DNA from: an uncultured Pseudomonadales bacterium
GTDB taxonomy: Bacteria; Pseudomonadota; Gammaproteobacteria; Pseudomonadales; Azotimanducaceae
Length of the DNA: 64,000 bases
Assembly (NCBI GenBank): GCA_958296405.1
Contig: OY282519.1
Coordinates: 662,132-726,131, forward strand
Direction of reading: 5' to 3'
The translations under genes and the position numbers were made by a program. Positions 18,222-26,659 of the stretch are shown one piece after another. The notes beneath the pieces are model-generated. The model saw only the letters and a program-made list of their open reading frames with translations. It had not been told where the DNA came from and did no database searches. Within the stretch, counting starts at the first letter, position 1. Each line of letters opens with the position of its first letter.

Positions 18222-20174
18222 CTACTCGTTCGCGCCGGCGCGGCGCGGCGCATACCAAATGGGGGATGAGTAAGCGCGTTCCTGAATGGTCGGCGGGCCA
18301 CGCTCCGCGCGCTCCATGCCCAACGCCAACGCATCGAGGTGCGTGTGGCGCGGCGTGGGGATTTCCAACACCCGGGCGTAGTAGAAGGCCGGCTGATCCG
18401 CGTCGAAGGCTGGGTCGCTCCAAGAGGCCGTGAGTTCCGCGGCGCCGATGGCGTTGCGATAACGCCCGGTGGCGAGATCCACCGTGTTGCCCACGGCGGG
18501 CAATTTGCCTGTCGAACTCCGTTCGCGCTCACCGGCCCAAACCACGTCGAACACCTCCTCCTGCACCTGCCCGGCCGCGTCCAGCCAACCCTTGACGATC
18601 TGCACCCGATCCAAGTTGGCGCCGGCCGGGGCCTTCAGCGCCTCCACCTCGAAGACCAGTTTGGCATCGCCGACCGGCGGCTTCAGCTCGCCCCCCATCG
18701 GGGTGCGTCCATCCTCAATGCCGCCGTTGGCGACGGCGGCGGCATCGCCGGAAGACGCCGCGGCAGCATTGCCGTTGGCGCCCTGCCAACCGCCAAAGAA
18801 GCGCAGCCGGATACGCGGGCCGGTGGTGGCATAGGTCTCTCGGCGCTGCATCGCCGAGAGAATCTCTGCGCGGGTGTTCGCCGTCGCCCACACAGCGGCG
18901 AGGCCCGACGCAGACATGGCCCAACCACTCGCGCCACCGGAAATCACCACGGTGTCCTTAGATTCCGGCATCGAATCCGTCGCCATCTTGCCGGCGAAGT
19001 TGTTTTCCTGGGCCGTGGCGAGGCCAGTGTGCGAATCCGTCGAGCCGATGAGGCCGAATTGAAATGGATTCACGCCGAGGCGCTCGCCCAACGCAAGGCC
19101 GCGTTTCAACGCCGGGCGCGCATAATCCCCGGCGCTGGGCGTGTAAACATCCGCTGCCGGGTCCTGCTGCAGGAAGAAGGGATAACGCTCGAACGTCGCG
19201 AACTCGTCATTGGGCGCGAGCGCCGGATGCACTTCCGAATCGCCCTTGATCTGCGTCACCTCGATGACGTTCTCCCACCGCATCCGCAGCCGCGCGTGGT
19301 CCGCATCGAGGGCCGCCCCGCGCAACGTCACCTCCGGGAACATCATTCCCTTCGAGATGTTCGAGTTGTGTGGAATGGCGAGGAAGCGCGCGCCGGTGGC
19401 GGCGGCCGTGCGCTCGAGCCAGCGCCACAGATCGTCCGGGTACGGGCTGTCGATGGAAGAGAACGGCCGAAAGGTCGCCGCCTGCGTTGCGTTGGCGTCC
19501 GTCATCACGACGCGATGCAGGTTCGCGCCCCCCGGCATCGAGCTCCACTCCCAGCCAATGAAGGCGGTGAAGCGGCCCGGTTCATTGTGGGCATCCGCGG
19601 CCGCCGCCGCCTCGCGCCAAGCTCGCGCTTGCTCGGCCTCCATCGGCGGCAGCATGGCGTTGCCCACATCCCCGGGGCTTGCCGCCGCGGCGCGCGGGTC
19701 TCTCGATTCAGGCAGCAAGCCGCGGAACAGGGTGGCGGCTTCGCCGGCGTCTACCGCGTCGCGGAGGCTGCGCGTGGTGTACCAGTGGAGCAAGGAATCC
19801 CACAGCCCTGCATCCTCCGCCTCAATGCCGTGCAGATAGATGTGCCGCATGGCGCCAAAGAACTCGGCGTGATCGGAAACGACCAGAAAGTCCAACGGCT
19901 CATCGATTTGCAGCCGAGCGCGGTGATGCGGATGGCTGACAGGCAACCCCTTCGCGAAGCGATAAGCGGTGTGTGGGTCTGCCGCGAGGTTGCCGTTCAG
20001 GAAGGCGTCGATGGAGTACGAGGTGTGCAGGTGCGTGTCGCCCCACAGGAGGAGCTTGTCTTCGGCCGCCAGCGTGGGCTGAGCCAGCGCGAGGCACGTC
20101 GCCATTGCCGCGACGCCCCAACGCAGCGCCGTTTCGCCGTTCGCCCGGCGGGCGGCTCTACGTCTCCACATCAT
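18222..20174 (-). CDS. exported DUF3604 protein (PHP-like metallohydrolase fold)
   Basis: The 650-residue protein begins with a basic N-terminus and a hydrophobic signal segment (WGVAAMATCLALAQPTLA), so it should be exported. The mature part starts LLWGDTHLHTSYSIDAF, the HxH metal-binding strand of PHP-type enzymes, followed by FLVVSDHAEFFG, IPHNSNISKG, the segment EVTQIKGDSEVHP and GLIGSTDSHTG. All are DUF3604 hallmarks. The activity of this family is unknown; metal-dependent phosphoesterase or deacylase chemistry is an inference from the fold. It starts with ATGATG at 20169-20174, overlapping the upstream gene's TGA, and AGGA precedes it, so it is coupled to the pyridoxamine-oxidase-like gene. 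Confidence 0.88.
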   Translation of the reverse strand: MMWRRRAARRANGETALRWGVAAMATCLALAQPTLAAEDKLLLWGDTHLHTSYSIDAFLNGNLAADPHTAYRFAKGLPVSHPHHRARLQIDEPLDFLVVSDHAEFFGAMRHIYLHGIEAEDAGLWDSLLHWYTTRSLRDAVDAGEAATLFRGLLPESRDPRAAAASPGDVGNAMLPPMEAEQARAWREAAAAADAHNEPGRFTAFIGWEWSSMPGGANLHRVVMTDANATQAATFRPFSSIDSPYPDDLWRWLERTAAATGARFLAIPHNSNISKGMMFPEVTLRGAALDADHARLRMRWENVIEVTQIKGDSEVHPALAPNDEFATFERYPFFLQQDPAADVYTPSAGDYARPALKRGLALGERLGVNPFQFGLIGSTDSHTGLATAQENNFAGKMATDSMPESKDTVVISGGASGWAMSASGLAAVWATANTRAEILSAMQRRETYATTGPRIRLRFFGGWQGANGNAAAASSGDAAAVANGGIEDGRTPMGGELKPPVGDAKLVFEVEALKAPAGANLDRVQIVKGWLDAAGQVQEEVFDVVWAGERERSSTGKLPAVGNTVDLATGRYRNAIGAAELTASWSDPAFDADQPAFYYARVLEIPTPRHTHLDALALGMERAERGPPTIQERAYSSPIWYAPRRAGANE

Positions 20175-20680
20175 TCGCGATTCCTGAACGCCGCGCCTTC
20201 CTCGTAGTAGCGGTGATGCCAGATGCCTTCGCCCGGCTCGCCTGCTTGGGGCATGCGCCAAGTCTTCACCACCGCGCTGCCTAGCGGCAGACGATACAAG
20301 CCGCGTGGCTGGTCGATGGTGTTGCGCAGATAGGCTTCCGCCGCTTCCGGCGGCACATAGCGCCGGGCGATGCGGCGATAGCGTTCGCGCCAGAGGTCGT
20401 CGTGGCCGATGTCGTACACCAGTTCCGCCTCGCCTTCCGCGAGCACCTTGCGATAGGGCTGAGGCTGCTCGTCGATGCAGAGGGCCACGCGCGCGTCGCG
20501 CCGCAAACAGGCGAACCACTCAGAGCGCTTGCGCGGGGTGAAGTAGATGGCGTCGTCTTCGTGCAGAAACCAAATGGGCGTCACCAACGGGCTGCCGTCC
20601 TCACGCACCACCGCCACGCGCATCAGCACGCCACGCTCGCTCAAGAACTCGTTGGTTTCCGCTTCGGTCAGCGCCGGCAT
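20171..20680 (-). CDS. pyridoxamine 5'-phosphate oxidase-like flavin-binding protein
   Basis: The 169-residue protein has the split-barrel fold of the PNPOx-like/F420-dependent reductase superfamily: RGVLMRVAVVREDGSPLVTP, IWFLHEDDAIYFTPRKRSEW, DARVALCIDEQPQPYRKVLA and the terminal GLYRLPLGSAVVKTWRM. Such proteins bind FMN or F420, and many reduce small quinone-like or aromatic substrates; the substrate here is unknown. It reads leftward, one base after the rubredoxin gene ends, and overlaps the DUF3604 start. The rubredoxin neighbour makes an electron-transfer role plausible, which is inference. Confidence 0.85.
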   Translation of the reverse strand: MPALTEAETNEFLSERGVLMRVAVVREDGSPLVTPIWFLHEDDAIYFTPRKRSEWFACLRRDARVALCIDEQPQPYRKVLAEGEAELVYDIGHDDLWRERYRRIARRYVPPEAAEAYLRNTIDQPRGLYRLPLGSAVVKTWRMPQAGEPGEGIWHHRYYEEGAAFRNRE

Positions 20681-20681
20681 G

Positions 20682-20849
20682 TCAACCCACCTCGATCATC
20701 TCAAAATCTTCCTTGCCAACCCCGCATTCAGGACACACGAAGTCATCCGGGACATCTTCCCACGCCGTGCCGGGCGCGATGCCATCTTCCTCGCAGCCCT
20801 CAGCCTCGTCGTAGATCCAGCCGCAAACGATGCATTGCCACTTCTTCAC
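20682..20849 (-). CDS. rubredoxin
   Basis: This 55-residue protein is a one-electron carrier with a single iron held by four cysteines. The translation shows both CxxC pairs in the right places: CIVCGWIYDEAEG near the N-terminus and FVCPECGVGKEDFE near the C-terminus, with the conserved GTAWEDVPDD between them. The start is a GTG at 20847-20849 followed by AAGAAG codons; no ATG is available nearby. It is the first gene of a leftward trio with the flavin-type oxidoreductase and the DUF3604 protein. The gene is short and easily missed. Confidence 0.93.
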   Translation of the reverse strand: MKKWQCIVCGWIYDEAEGCEEDGIAPGTAWEDVPDDFVCPECGVGKEDFEMIEVG

Positions 20850-21059
20850 AGCGCTTCAAGTCGCTCCCAAAGACGTTGGAGGCCGCAGTTCAAGGCGCGG
20901 CGAGGATGGGCGCTACGCTACTGTCGCCCACGCCAAAACTCAATGGGCGCTTCACTCTCGCTGACGCAATGGTGAAGATGCCGAGCGTTGCATCCCCTGC
21001 ACCGTCTGCACTGGCGAACCGGCGATGGGCCCGGGCAACGCCGCGTAAACTTGGCGGCC

Positions 21060-21962
21060 ATGCTTGAAGCCGAGCGAGGACACTTGGCCACCCTCCGCCA
21101 GCGCTCGCTCGCTTACGCCGAGCTCATGCGCCTCGACAAGCCCGTGGGCACGCTGCTGCTGCTTTGGCCCACGCTCGCGGCGCTGTGGATTGCGGCGCAA
21201 GGCGTGCCCCCCGCCACGCTGGTGGCTGCCTTCGCTGGCGGCGTGTTGCTCATGCGTTCCTGCGGCTGCGTCATCAACGACATTGCAGACCGCAACGTGG
21301 ATGGCTTGGTGGAGCGCACCGCGCAGCGGCCCTTGCCAACCGGCCGCGTCACGCTGTTCGGAGCGTTCGCGCTGTTCACCGCGCTGGCCACCGGCGCCCT
21401 CGGCGTGGCGCTCACGCTGAACGCCCCGGCCATTCGCCTCGCGTTCGTGGGCATGGCCATCGCCGCGCTCTATCCCTTTGCCAAGCGTTGGACGCACTTG
21501 CCGCAGCTCGTGCTGGGCGCTGCATTCAGCTGGGGCATTCCGATGGCCTTCGCAGCGGCCACTGGCACTGTGCCCCCGCTCGCGTGGCTGTTGTTCGCCG
21601 GCAGCCTGCTGTGGGTGGTGGCCTACGACACCGAGTACGCCATGGCAGACCGGCGGGATGACCGCCGGGCGGGCGTGAAGTCCTTGGCGGTGTTGCTGGG
21701 CCGTGCAGACCGCGCCGCCATCGCCGCCTTGCAGTGCGCCGCGCTGGCAGCGTTCATCGGCGTCGGGGCCATCGCGGATTACAGCGTGGCATGGTTCGTC
21801 GCGCTGGCCGTTGCGGCCGGCATCCTCGCCAGCCAGCACTGGATGTTGCGGGAACGCGAACCGGCAGCCTGCATGAACGCCTTTCGCAGCAACGCTTGGG
21901 TGGGCTTCGCGCTGTTCGCCGGCGCCCTCTTCGAGCATGGGCTCACGGGCAAACAGGGATGA
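21060..21962 (+). CDS. ubiA: 4-hydroxybenzoate polyprenyltransferase
   Basis: UbiA attaches the polyprenyl tail to 4-hydroxybenzoate in ubiquinone synthesis, in the inner membrane. The 300-residue protein shows MRLDKPVGTLLLLWPTLAAL, the first aspartate-rich motif NDIADRNVDGLVERT, and the second YDTEYAMADRRDD, which coordinate magnesium-diphosphate. About eight hydrophobic segments fit the family. The ATG at 21060 is the start used here; an extension to 20988 has no support. Its last codons overlap the next gene in an ATGA arrangement, although that gene is an unrelated transporter subunit. Confidence 0.95.
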   Translation: MLEAERGHLATLRQRSLAYAELMRLDKPVGTLLLLWPTLAALWIAAQGVPPATLVAAFAGGVLLMRSCGCVINDIADRNVDGLVERTAQRPLPTGRVTLFGAFALFTALATGALGVALTLNAPAIRLAFVGMAIAALYPFAKRWTHLPQLVLGAAFSWGIPMAFAAATGTVPPLAWLLFAGSLLWVVAYDTEYAMADRRDDRRAGVKSLAVLLGRADRAAIAALQCAALAAFIGVGAIADYSVAWFVALAVAAGILASQHWMLREREPAACMNAFRSNAWVGFALFAGALFEHGLTGKQG

Positions 21963-22486
21963 CCGGCGCCGCGCCGGAACCCGCCGCCTTGCGCTGGATG
22001 GAAGGTGTCGTAGAGGGCATTGGCCGCAGCATCGCTTGGCTCGTGTTCGGCATGGCTGCGGCCACCGGCATCGTCGTGGCGCTGCGCTATGGCTTCGACA
22101 TGAGCGCGATTCCGCTGCAGGAATCCATCGGCTACATGCACGCGCTGGTGATTCTGCCGGGCCTCGCCTATGCGCTGCGCCACGATGCCCATGTGCGGGT
22201 GGACGTGGCGTACAGCCGCATGACGCCCCGCGCCCGCCGCTGGGTGAACCTCATCGGCCACGCCACATTGCTGACGCCGACATGCCTGACGGTGTTTCTC
22301 GTCAGCCTGAGCTATGTCGGCACGTCTTGGAGCATCCTCGAGGGTTCGCCAGAGGTGGGCGGCATCCCCGCGGTGTTCTTGCTGAAGACGCTGATTCCCG
22401 TCGCCGCCGCGCTGCTGTTGCTGCAGGCCCTGGCGTTGAGCGTGCACGCTTGGCGGGATGGCGCGGCAAGCCCGCGGGAGCATTGA
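21959..22486 (+). CDS. dctQ: TRAP transporter small membrane subunit
   Basis: The small TRAP subunit (DctQ type) has four transmembrane helices and pairs with the large permease for sodium-driven uptake of organic acids delivered by a periplasmic binding protein. The 175-residue protein shows four hydrophobic segments and the typical LQESIGYMHALVILPGLAYALRHDAHVRVD region. The start is ATG at 21959, overlapping the ubiA stop as ATGA. The large subunit follows after 8 bases. The substrate is not evident. Confidence 0.9.
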   Translation: MTGAAPEPAALRWMEGVVEGIGRSIAWLVFGMAAATGIVVALRYGFDMSAIPLQESIGYMHALVILPGLAYALRHDAHVRVDVAYSRMTPRARRWVNLIGHATLLTPTCLTVFLVSLSYVGTSWSILEGSPEVGGIPAVFLLKTLIPVAAALLLLQALALSVHAWRDGAASPREH

Positions 22487-22494
22487 CCGGCGGC

Positions 22495-23889
22495 ATGGTC
22501 GAGCTGCTGCCGCTCATCATGTTCGCGGCGGTGTTCGCGGCGTTGCTCGCTGGCTACGCCGTGGCGCCCACCCTTGCCGGCGTCGCCTTGCTGTTCGCCT
22601 TCGGCGGCGCGTTGTTCGGCGTGTTCGATGTGGGCGACCTCGGCTTTCTGCCGGGGCGGCTGTTCGGCATCGTCACCAACCAAACGCTCATCGCCGTGCC
22701 GCTGTTCGTGTGCATGGGGGTGACGCTGGAGCGCACCCAAATCGCCCAAGCGCTGCTGCACAGCCTGTCCAAGCTCGTGGGCAGCGCTCCCGGCGGCCTC
22801 GCGTTGGCGGTGACGCTGGTAGGCGCCTTGATGGCCGCAAGCACCGGCATCGTCGGCGCCACGGTGGTGACGCTGGGGTTGCTCTCCCTGCCCACGATGA
22901 TGCGCCGCGGGTACGACCCGAAGCTGGCCACCGGCACGATTTGCGCCACCGGCGCGCTGGGGCAAATCATCCCCCCCTCCATCGCGCTGGTGCTGCTCGG
23001 CGATGTGCTTTCAAGCGCCTATCAGCAGGCGCAACTGGGGCTCGGCGTGTTCTCGCCCAAAACCGTGTCCATTGGCGACCTGTTTGCCGGTGCCTTGCTG
23101 CCTGGGCTGGTGCTGGTGGGCTTCTATCTGCTGTATCTGCTTTTCGCGGCATGGCGCCGGCCAGAACGCGCCCCGGCAAGCATCGCGCCCGATTCTCTGC
23201 CCGAAGGCGGCGCCGAGGATGAAGGCGAAAGCGTGGCAACGCTCCTGCGCAGCCTCGCGCCGCCGGTGCTGCTTGTGGTGACGGTGCTCGGCTCCATCCT
23301 TGGCGGCTACGCCACGCCCACCGAAGCCGCCGGCGTGGGCGCCCTCGGCGCGTTGGCTTTGGCGGTGGCGCATCGGGCGCTGTCCTTGCCGGTGCTCCAG
23401 GAGATCGGCGCGGCAACGGTGAAGACCACGGCGATGGTGTTCTTCATCCTCATCGGCGCTTCGGTGTTTTCGCTGGTGTTTCGGGGCTACGGCGGCGATG
23501 AACTGGTGCAGGGCATCTTCGCGGACATGCCGGGCGGGGTGTGGAGCGCCACGCTCATCGTGATGGCGACCATCTTCCTGCTTGGCTTCGTGCTGGATTT
23601 CATCGAAATCACCTATGTGGTGGTGCCCATCGTCGGCCCGGTACTGCTGGCGATGGGGGTAGACCCGATTTGGCTCGGCGTGATGATCGCCGTGAACTTG
23701 CAGACATCGTTCCTCACGCCGCCCTTCGGCTTCGCGCTCTTCTACCTGCGCGGCGTGGCCCCGCCCGAAGTGGCCACCACGGACATCTATCGCGGCGTGG
23801 CACCCTTCATCATCTTGCAGCTCTGCCTGCTGGGGCTGCTCGTGGCGCTGCCGGAGCTGGCAACTTGGTTGCCCTCGGTGGTGTATTAG
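22495..23889 (+). CDS. dctM: TRAP transporter large membrane subunit
   Basis: This 464-residue DctM-type permease forms the transport pathway of a TRAP system. Diagnostic stretches are LIAVPLFVCMGVTLERTQIA, GATVVTLGLLSLPTMMRRGY, the family segment GQIIPPSIALVLLGDV, ATPTEAAGVGALGALALA, FVLDFIEITYVVVPI and NLQTSFLTPPFGFALFYLRG. Around twelve hydrophobic helices are visible. It belongs with the upstream small subunit. The likely partner binding protein lies not here but at 27526-28782 on the other strand. The gene converges on the TonB receptor. Confidence 0.95.
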   Translation: MVELLPLIMFAAVFAALLAGYAVAPTLAGVALLFAFGGALFGVFDVGDLGFLPGRLFGIVTNQTLIAVPLFVCMGVTLERTQIAQALLHSLSKLVGSAPGGLALAVTLVGALMAASTGIVGATVVTLGLLSLPTMMRRGYDPKLATGTICATGALGQIIPPSIALVLLGDVLSSAYQQAQLGLGVFSPKTVSIGDLFAGALLPGLVLVGFYLLYLLFAAWRRPERAPASIAPDSLPEGGAEDEGESVATLLRSLAPPVLLVVTVLGSILGGYATPTEAAGVGALGALALAVAHRALSLPVLQEIGAATVKTTAMVFFILIGASVFSLVFRGYGGDELVQGIFADMPGGVWSATLIVMATIFLLGFVLDFIEITYVVVPIVGPVLLAMGVDPIWLGVMIAVNLQTSFLTPPFGFALFYLRGVAPPEVATTDIYRGVAPFIILQLCLLGLLVALPELATWLPSVVY

Positions 23890-23911
23890 CCGCGACTGCC
23901 GGCAGAAGGCT

Positions 23912-23925
23912 GCACTGGCCAGTGC
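23912..23925. terminator. 14-bp palindrome between converging genes
   Basis: GCACTGGCCAGTGC is a perfect palindrome in the 54-base gap between the TRAP large subunit and the TonB receptor, which converge. It could form a small terminator hairpin for either side, but no T-run follows, so this is a weak call. Confidence 0.3.
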
Positions 23926-23943
23926 TTCGGGACGGCTTGAACG

Positions 23944-26217
23944 TTACAGAAAGCTGTAGCGCACACCAAGCCGGTAGGTTCGCGGCTCGCCGTAGTAAGC
24001 CAAGCCGACGCCGGGGAAGGCCGTCAGGTCGAAACCATGAGTGATGTACGCTTCGTCCGTGAGGTTCTTGATGCCCAAGGAGACACGCCACTTGCCCTCA
24101 TTGCTCTCCAAGCCTATCGAGGCGTTCACCAATGCGAAGCTGCCTTGCTTCAGAGCGCTGAGGTTGTTCACTTCCACATGGTATGCAGCGCGGTAGCTGA
24201 CGTCCGCGCCCATTTCCAGACGCGCAAAGCCCAGCGGATGGCGATACTGCAAGCCGAGGTTGCCGGTGAACTCGGGTGAATTGATGGGTGTCAGGCTGCC
24301 GCTCACATCCTGCATCTGGCTGTTGATGAACTCGCTGTACTCCGCCTTCAGGTAGCCTAAACTCAGGCTCATCAGAAGATTCTGCGTCGGGCTCGCCACC
24401 AGCTCTGCTTCCACACCGTAGGTCTCTGCCTCGCCGGCGTTGGTGAAGACCGTCGCGAAGCCGCCTTGGGGAGTTGCCGAGAAGCTGCTTAGCTGCAAGT
24501 CCTGATAGTCGTTGTAAAACAGAGCAGCGCCTATGCGCAGCCGTCCATCCGACACGCTTGCCTTCCAACCCAGCTCGTAGGTGTCTGCAACTTCCGGGTC
24601 ATATGGTTCGGCCTGCGTGTCCACGGCGCTCCCGTCGCTCGCGCCGTTGTAGCCAATGCGACCATCGAATCCCCCGCTCTTGAAACCTCGTGCGTAGGTG
24701 AAGTATGCCAACCCGAATTGCTCCGAACTGTAGCTTAGCGCCAGCTTCGGGGTGACTTTGCTGAAGTCCTTGTCCAGATCCAAACTGAGGGCAAAGGGAT
24801 TGGACGAGCCAAGTGGCGGATTGCACTCCTCGATGGTCGGAAGGACGGTGCCCAGAATGGCGAAGTTCTGGCAGGCCCTGCGACGCAGCTGCTTGGCTTC
24901 GTCCGTGTAACGAAGGCCGGCCGTGAACTCCAAGTGCGTCGTAAGCTGCCAAGACACCTCGCCAAACATCGCGGCGGCGCGTACGGACTGATCGTTTTCG
25001 CTAACCGTTCCGTACGGCGAGAAGAAAACGCCGAAGTTCATTGGCTCGGAATTGCTGATGCCGTCCGGCGAAACGTCGTCCTCCGAAAAGTAGTAGGCAC
25101 CGAGCAGCGCACGCATCGAGCCGCCAGCATCATAGGAGAGTTGCAGTTCTTGGCTGAACTGGTCCTGATCTTGATCCACATGCACCCCGAAAATATCCAG
25201 ACCAGTTCCATCCAGATCGATGTGCGTTGCATGCTCAAGGCGGCGGATAGAAGTGATTGACTTCAGGCTAAGGGCGTCCGACAGCCGGTAATCAACGACG
25301 GCAGCGGCACCTTCCACCACCAGCCGTTCCACGTCGTTGAAATCCGCCTCAATGTCAAACGGTTGCCTTGGTAGGAAATCCGCAGTGGCCGTTACCAACG
25401 CTGGCCCCCCGGTTACCCGCACCGGCGTCATCGAGCGTTTTGGTTCATTGACGGACCGATCCGCCGTCACGCGAATGCTCAGGTCTTCATTTGGCTCATA
25501 GCGCAGCTGCGCCCGCCAAGCCAGCGTGTCTTTGTCGCCGTCTGTGCTGTCCGTGTTTCCGGCAAACCGGTTGCGGTTGTATCCCCCATGCGCGATGTAA
25601 GCTAGGGAGACCCGCCCCGCCAGGCTGCCGCTCGAACTCAGCGGGCCGCTCCACGTCGCCTTCAGGCGGCGCTCATCGTAGTTTCCAGCAGACACGTCCG
25701 CTTCAAGCAGGGGAACGTCTGAGGACGCGGCGGAAACATACTTAACCGCGCCGCCAATCGTGTTGCGCCCGTACAGCGTTCCCTGCGGCCCTCGCAACAC
25801 CTCCACGCGCTGCACGTCAATCACGTCCAGAAACGACCCCTGCGCCCGCCCCAGATAAACGTCGTCCAGATACACGCCAACGCCGGGGTCGGCGAACGAG
25901 AGCGAGTCCCGCTGGCCCACACCCCGGATGTAGATGATGGCGTTTGCCGCATCGCCCATGTTGAAGCTCGTATTGGGCACGACGTTCTGCACGTCCCCAA
26001 GATCATCGATCTGCATGCGAGCCAAATCCGATGCCGACAAGGCGCTGACGGAAAGCGGCGTATCCAGCAGGTTCTCTTCCCGCTTACGGGCGGTGACAAC
26101 CACCTCCTCTAGATACCCTTCCCCGCTTGTCTGGGCGAAGGCGAAGGGAGCAACAACACAGGCGAGGCAAAGGGCCAAGCCCCACCTTGCCGACGTCATC
26201 CTTCGTGGCGCGGCCAT
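23944..26217 (-). CDS. TonB-dependent outer-membrane receptor
   Basis: The 757-residue protein is an outer-membrane beta-barrel that imports a large or scarce ligand using TonB energy. It has a signal peptide (WGLALCLACVVAPFAFA), a TonB box EEVVVTARKREE, a plug domain with YIRGVGQRDSLSFADPGVGV and VEVLRGPQGTLYGRNTIGG, and a barrel ending in a terminal aromatic-type strand (GVRYSFL). This form is frequent in marine and environmental Gammaproteobacteria; the ligand is unknown. The start is the ATG at 26215-26217, preceded by AGGGAAG, and it overlaps the upstream short frame as TGATG. A longer in-frame reading to 26694 crosses that frame and is rejected. Confidence 0.93.
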   Translation of the reverse strand: MAAPRRMTSARWGLALCLACVVAPFAFAQTSGEGYLEEVVVTARKREENLLDTPLSVSALSASDLARMQIDDLGDVQNVVPNTSFNMGDAANAIIYIRGVGQRDSLSFADPGVGVYLDDVYLGRAQGSFLDVIDVQRVEVLRGPQGTLYGRNTIGGAVKYVSAASSDVPLLEADVSAGNYDERRLKATWSGPLSSSGSLAGRVSLAYIAHGGYNRNRFAGNTDSTDGDKDTLAWRAQLRYEPNEDLSIRVTADRSVNEPKRSMTPVRVTGGPALVTATADFLPRQPFDIEADFNDVERLVVEGAAAVVDYRLSDALSLKSITSIRRLEHATHIDLDGTGLDIFGVHVDQDQDQFSQELQLSYDAGGSMRALLGAYYFSEDDVSPDGISNSEPMNFGVFFSPYGTVSENDQSVRAAAMFGEVSWQLTTHLEFTAGLRYTDEAKQLRRRACQNFAILGTVLPTIEECNPPLGSSNPFALSLDLDKDFSKVTPKLALSYSSEQFGLAYFTYARGFKSGGFDGRIGYNGASDGSAVDTQAEPYDPEVADTYELGWKASVSDGRLRIGAALFYNDYQDLQLSSFSATPQGGFATVFTNAGEAETYGVEAELVASPTQNLLMSLSLGYLKAEYSEFINSQMQDVSGSLTPINSPEFTGNLGLQYRHPLGFARLEMGADVSYRAAYHVEVNNLSALKQGSFALVNASIGLESNEGKWRVSLGIKNLTDEAYITHGFDLTAFPGVGLAYYGEPRTYRLGVRYSFL

Positions 26218-26594
26218 CAAGACCCACTTCCCTGCGACGCAGCCACCGGCACCTTCGGCCGCGTAAAGTGGTCCACCATGTTCTTGATCATCCTCATCTG
26301 GGACCCCATGCCCATGAAGGTGCCGGAGTAGGCCACTTGGAGCTGCGCGGCCATGTATGCGCCTGAAGAGACCCCCGAAACAGAAACCTGGAAAGCTGAG
26401 CCGTCTCCCGCCTCGCCTTCCGCCGCTGCACCAAGCCCGTCGAAGTCGTCGCCGGCGGCGAATGAAAACCCGCCGAGGAGAAACGTCGCCATCCACAGGC
26501 AGATGCAGGTGGCGCTCCGCCTTGGAGAACGGTTCCTCGCTTGCCTTTTTGCAGGGAATCGAATTGCAGGGAATCGAAGGTTCATCGGCACCAC
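26217..26594 (-). pseudogene. N-terminal remnant resembling PHB-depolymerase/esterase, coupled to the TonB receptor
   Basis: This frame of up to 125 codons has a hydrophobic export-like segment (MATFLLGGFSFAAGDD) and then FQVSVSGVSSGAYMAAQLQV with VAYSGTF. That resembles the beginning of secreted polyhydroxybutyrate-depolymerase-like esterases, including the GxSxG nucleophile box. Intact relatives are about three times longer, and the rest of the catalytic domain is absent; the last 28 residues do not fit the family. The stop overlaps the receptor's ATG as TGATG. It may be a deletion remnant, or a short exported protein retained to couple receptor translation. The start is uncertain (26594, 26585 or 26492). 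Confidence 0.5.
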
Positions 26595-26659
26595 TGTTCA
26601 TCAGGTGCCGGGCCAAATCAATGGAAAAAGTTGCGCGTAAATGCTGCGAGGAAGGCGGA

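Noticed and set aside
18339-20207. 622-codon plus-strand open frame opposite the DUF3604 gene
   Set aside because: It has no recognisable domains, and the minus-strand protein has a signal peptide and family motifs.
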